Assembly: GCF_003201565.1 (NCBI RefSeq)
Contig: NZ_QJJP01000032.1
Location: forward strand, 1 to 37,379
Source: Nitrosomonas sp. Nm84
GTDB lineage: Bacteria; Pseudomonadota; Gammaproteobacteria; Burkholderiales; Nitrosomonadaceae
DNA: 37,379 nt
Direction: 5' to 3'
Numbering within the stretch: the first letter of the stretch is position 1; each line of letters begins with the position of its first letter. Positions 36,701-37,379 of this stretch are shown here, piece after piece. The translations under genes and the position numbers were made by a program. The notes below the pieces were generated by a model. It was not told the origin of the DNA, did no database searches, and saw only the letters and a list, made by a program, of their open reading frames with translations.

Positions 36701-37165
36701 GATGAAATGAACAATTGGAATGCAGCACGAATACAAACGATGCAATATCAATTCAGGCAGAATTTGCTGGCTGATGGAATGAGTGGAAGTAAAAAAGAAA
36801 TGGAATATGCGGTCGAACGCATCATACTAGCGCTGACAAATGCGCTTAACGATACGCACGGGCAGTGGATTTTGGGGCCTCAACAGCTGGCGCAAAATGA
36901 ATTAAAGGTCACTGGTATCGTTGATAATGTGCCAATGAGCTGGGTAATCGATAGGACTTTTTGCGACTCCGATGGGATTCGATGGATAATAGATTATAAA
37001 ACGAGTAGTCACGAAGGCACTGATATACAAGGATTTTTGGATCGAGAACAGGCTCGCTATCATCGCCAACTTAGTTACTATGCAAAGCTCATGCAGCAAT
37101 TAGATGCACGGCCAATAAAGCTGGGAATTTATTTCCCATTGATTCGTGGTTGGCGAGAATGGTGA
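33701..37165 (+). CDS. UvrD/AddA-like superfamily I helicase-nuclease
   Basis: A 1154-residue helicase with all superfamily I motifs: A-P-A-G-S-G-K-T (motif I, about 27-34), A-I-T-F-T-R-K-A-A-A-E-M-R (Ia), D-E-F-Q-D-T-S (II), G-D-P-M-Q-S-I-Y-R-F-R (III), S-A-N-F-R-S (IV), T-I-H-K-A-K-G-L-E-F-D (V) and V-A-A-T-R-A-K-K (VI). The C-terminus carries a RecB-type nuclease motif, I-I-D-Y-K-T-S near residue 1096. The ATG at 33701 starts the family-like M-A-D; 33695 is an alternative. Both lie inside the end of the AddB-like gene, so translation is coupled. Confidence 0.9.
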   Translation: MADTVPIPDANERYRALDPTQSFIVQAPAGSGKTALLIQRYLRLLACVDAPEEIVAITFTRKAAAEMRARVLAALEIENKPVDTETAYEKLNRELSTAVLQRDRQAGWQITENPERLRIQTIDSLCAALTRQMPMLSKFGAQPETTEDAADFYLEAARVTLELVEQDHAIAYDVERLLEHLDNDMARIEALLAEMLAKRDHWLRHLHGRNREELEASLQNSRRSALQFVSRLFPEAIHNELLKLLHYAAANLIAESKSSVITFCERLEAVSEADIAHWHGIAELLLTKEGDWRKRISVKEGFPSGNTQAEKDAAKAWKGRWEILIDSLGPEDTFRQALHELRQLPPPCYSDKQWEILGAITRLLPYAVAQLKVIFQVSGKVDFSEVSQRALLALGDSEAPTDLALALDYRIRHLMIDEFQDTSISQFKLIEKLVSGWEAGDGRSLFAVGDPMQSIYRFREAEVGLFLQARNTGIGQLVLQPITLSANFRSQQGIIDWVNTAFTQIMPDREDVVTGAVAYTPSIATHPMLVGDAVKVHPLLERNDTEEARQLVEIIMQAQCDDPAGTIAILVRNRSHLSEIVAQIKTAGLRFRAIDIELLHHKPVVQDLLTLTRALINPADRLAWLALLRTPWCGLLLNDIHALISIEEKANNRTVITKETIVWELMCDESQWHAVSADAKIRIQRVREILTLCMSHRQRQSLRVTVEAVWQALGGPGCTNSIAADNNHIENNQNGAEIFLDYLEHQEMAGDIQDLAKFEAGLSALYALPDLNADGTLQIMTIHKAKGLEFDTVIVPGLGRAPRNSDKWLIKWMEQPSNEAADEEKQSTVDLLLAPIQETGTEKDPIYRWLEKLDRSKAQFEADRLVYVAATRAKKFLHLLGHAGLELNGNALKKPMIDSLLYRLWTVVQPIFSDAAEQHSTSRDCHSENDDDEVTIRNINNQGIYRLKAEWELPDAPKSMTWQEPYDNQRIHEEIEFSWVSEMARHVGNVVHRWLQQIAEDEMNNWNAARIQTMQYQFRQNLLADGMSGSKKEMEYAVERIILALTNALNDTHGQWILGPQQLAQNELKVTGIVDNVPMSWVIDRTFCDSDGIRWIIDYKTSSHEGTDIQGFLDREQARYHRQLSYYAKLMQQLDARPIKLGIYFPLIRGWREW

Positions 37166-37227
37166 GTAATGCGATGGCAGTTTTATTTTTCTGATTAATG
37201 TTGGTGACAGGATATTTTTGGAGGGCA

Positions 37228-37253
37228 TCACAAAAAATATAAATTTTTTGTGA
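37228..37253. promoter_or_regulatory. Perfect AT-rich inverted repeat after the helicase gene
   Basis: TCACAAAAAA at 37228-37237 and TTTTTTGTGA at 37244-37253 are exact complements around TATAAA. It lies 62 bases after the helicase stop and is followed by a T-rich run at 37259-37270. It may be a weak terminator for the repair operon or a protein-binding dyad for the next gene. Confidence 0.4.
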
Positions 37254-37350
37254 AATTGTTTTATTTTTTTAGTCCTTGTAGGGAAAAGGGAAAAGTGCTG
37301 GATAGTCGTAAAAATTCCTTGAGGGGCGGAGTGTTATTTATGACAAATGA

Positions 37351-37369
37351 CTTGACTTTAAGGGTCAAG
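37351..37369 (+). promoter_or_regulatory. Candidate MerR-type operator/-35 region
   Basis: CTTGAC at 37351-37356 is mirrored by GTCAAG at 37364-37369 with seven bases between, and a -35-like TTGACT lies in the left arm. MerR-family regulators bind dyads of this kind placed between -35 and -10. The window ends ten bases later, so no -10 box or gene can be seen. Confidence 0.3.
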
Positions 37370-37379
37370 GTCGACTAGC

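Overview
The window reads as a betaproteobacterial chromosome segment, most likely Nitrosomonas or a close relative. This is inferred from the housekeeping order aroQ-accB-accC-prmA-DUF3426 gene-metH, the AddB-like/UvrD-like repair pair and the protein sequences, not from a marker gene. It falls into two parts that meet at a tRNA-Thr(CGT) gene at 20718-20793.

The left part (1-20717) is accessory DNA and looks like one end of an integrative conjugative or mobilizable element. From the tRNA inwards it carries a tyrosine integrase, a small excisionase-like protein, and a set of genes in the order of the IncP (RP4) Tra1 region: traM, traL and traK on the + strand, a predicted oriT with a recognisable nick site, then traJ, traI (relaxase), traG (coupling protein), traF (pilin-maturing peptidase), a small acidic protein, a very large ArdC-TraC-type primase and a JAB/RadC-like protein on the - strand. 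No mating-pore (trb) genes lie in the window. Either they are further left or the element borrows a pore.

The far left is cargo. An arsenic operon, arsR-arsI-arsC-arsB-arsD-arsA (1744-6567), combines a repressor, a C-As lyase-type dioxygenase, thioredoxin-type arsenate reductase, the ArsB pump, the ArsD chaperone and the two-domain ArsA ATPase. arsB carries a one-base frameshift. Around it lie a divergent DsrE-family protein/methyltransferase pair, a cysteine-rich GDCCVxC protein, a periplasmic protein with a His-rich tail, and an intact IS1595-family insertion sequence with matching ends and a 7-bp target duplication. The left edge of the element was not found.

The right part (20718-37379) is core genome: aroQ (shikimate pathway), accB and accC (acetyl-CoA carboxylase biotin carrier and biotin carboxylase), prmA (L11 methylation), a zinc-ribbon/DUF3426 membrane protein, cobalamin-dependent metH, a secreted cyclophilin, 7Fe-8S ferredoxin fdxA, and an overlapping pair encoding an AddB-like Fe-S nuclease and a UvrD/AddA-like helicase-nuclease. 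A 121-bp inverted-repeat element sits between the DUF3426 gene and metH, with a partial copy on the other side of the DUF3426 gene. All functions are inferred from sequence read by eye; no database search was run.
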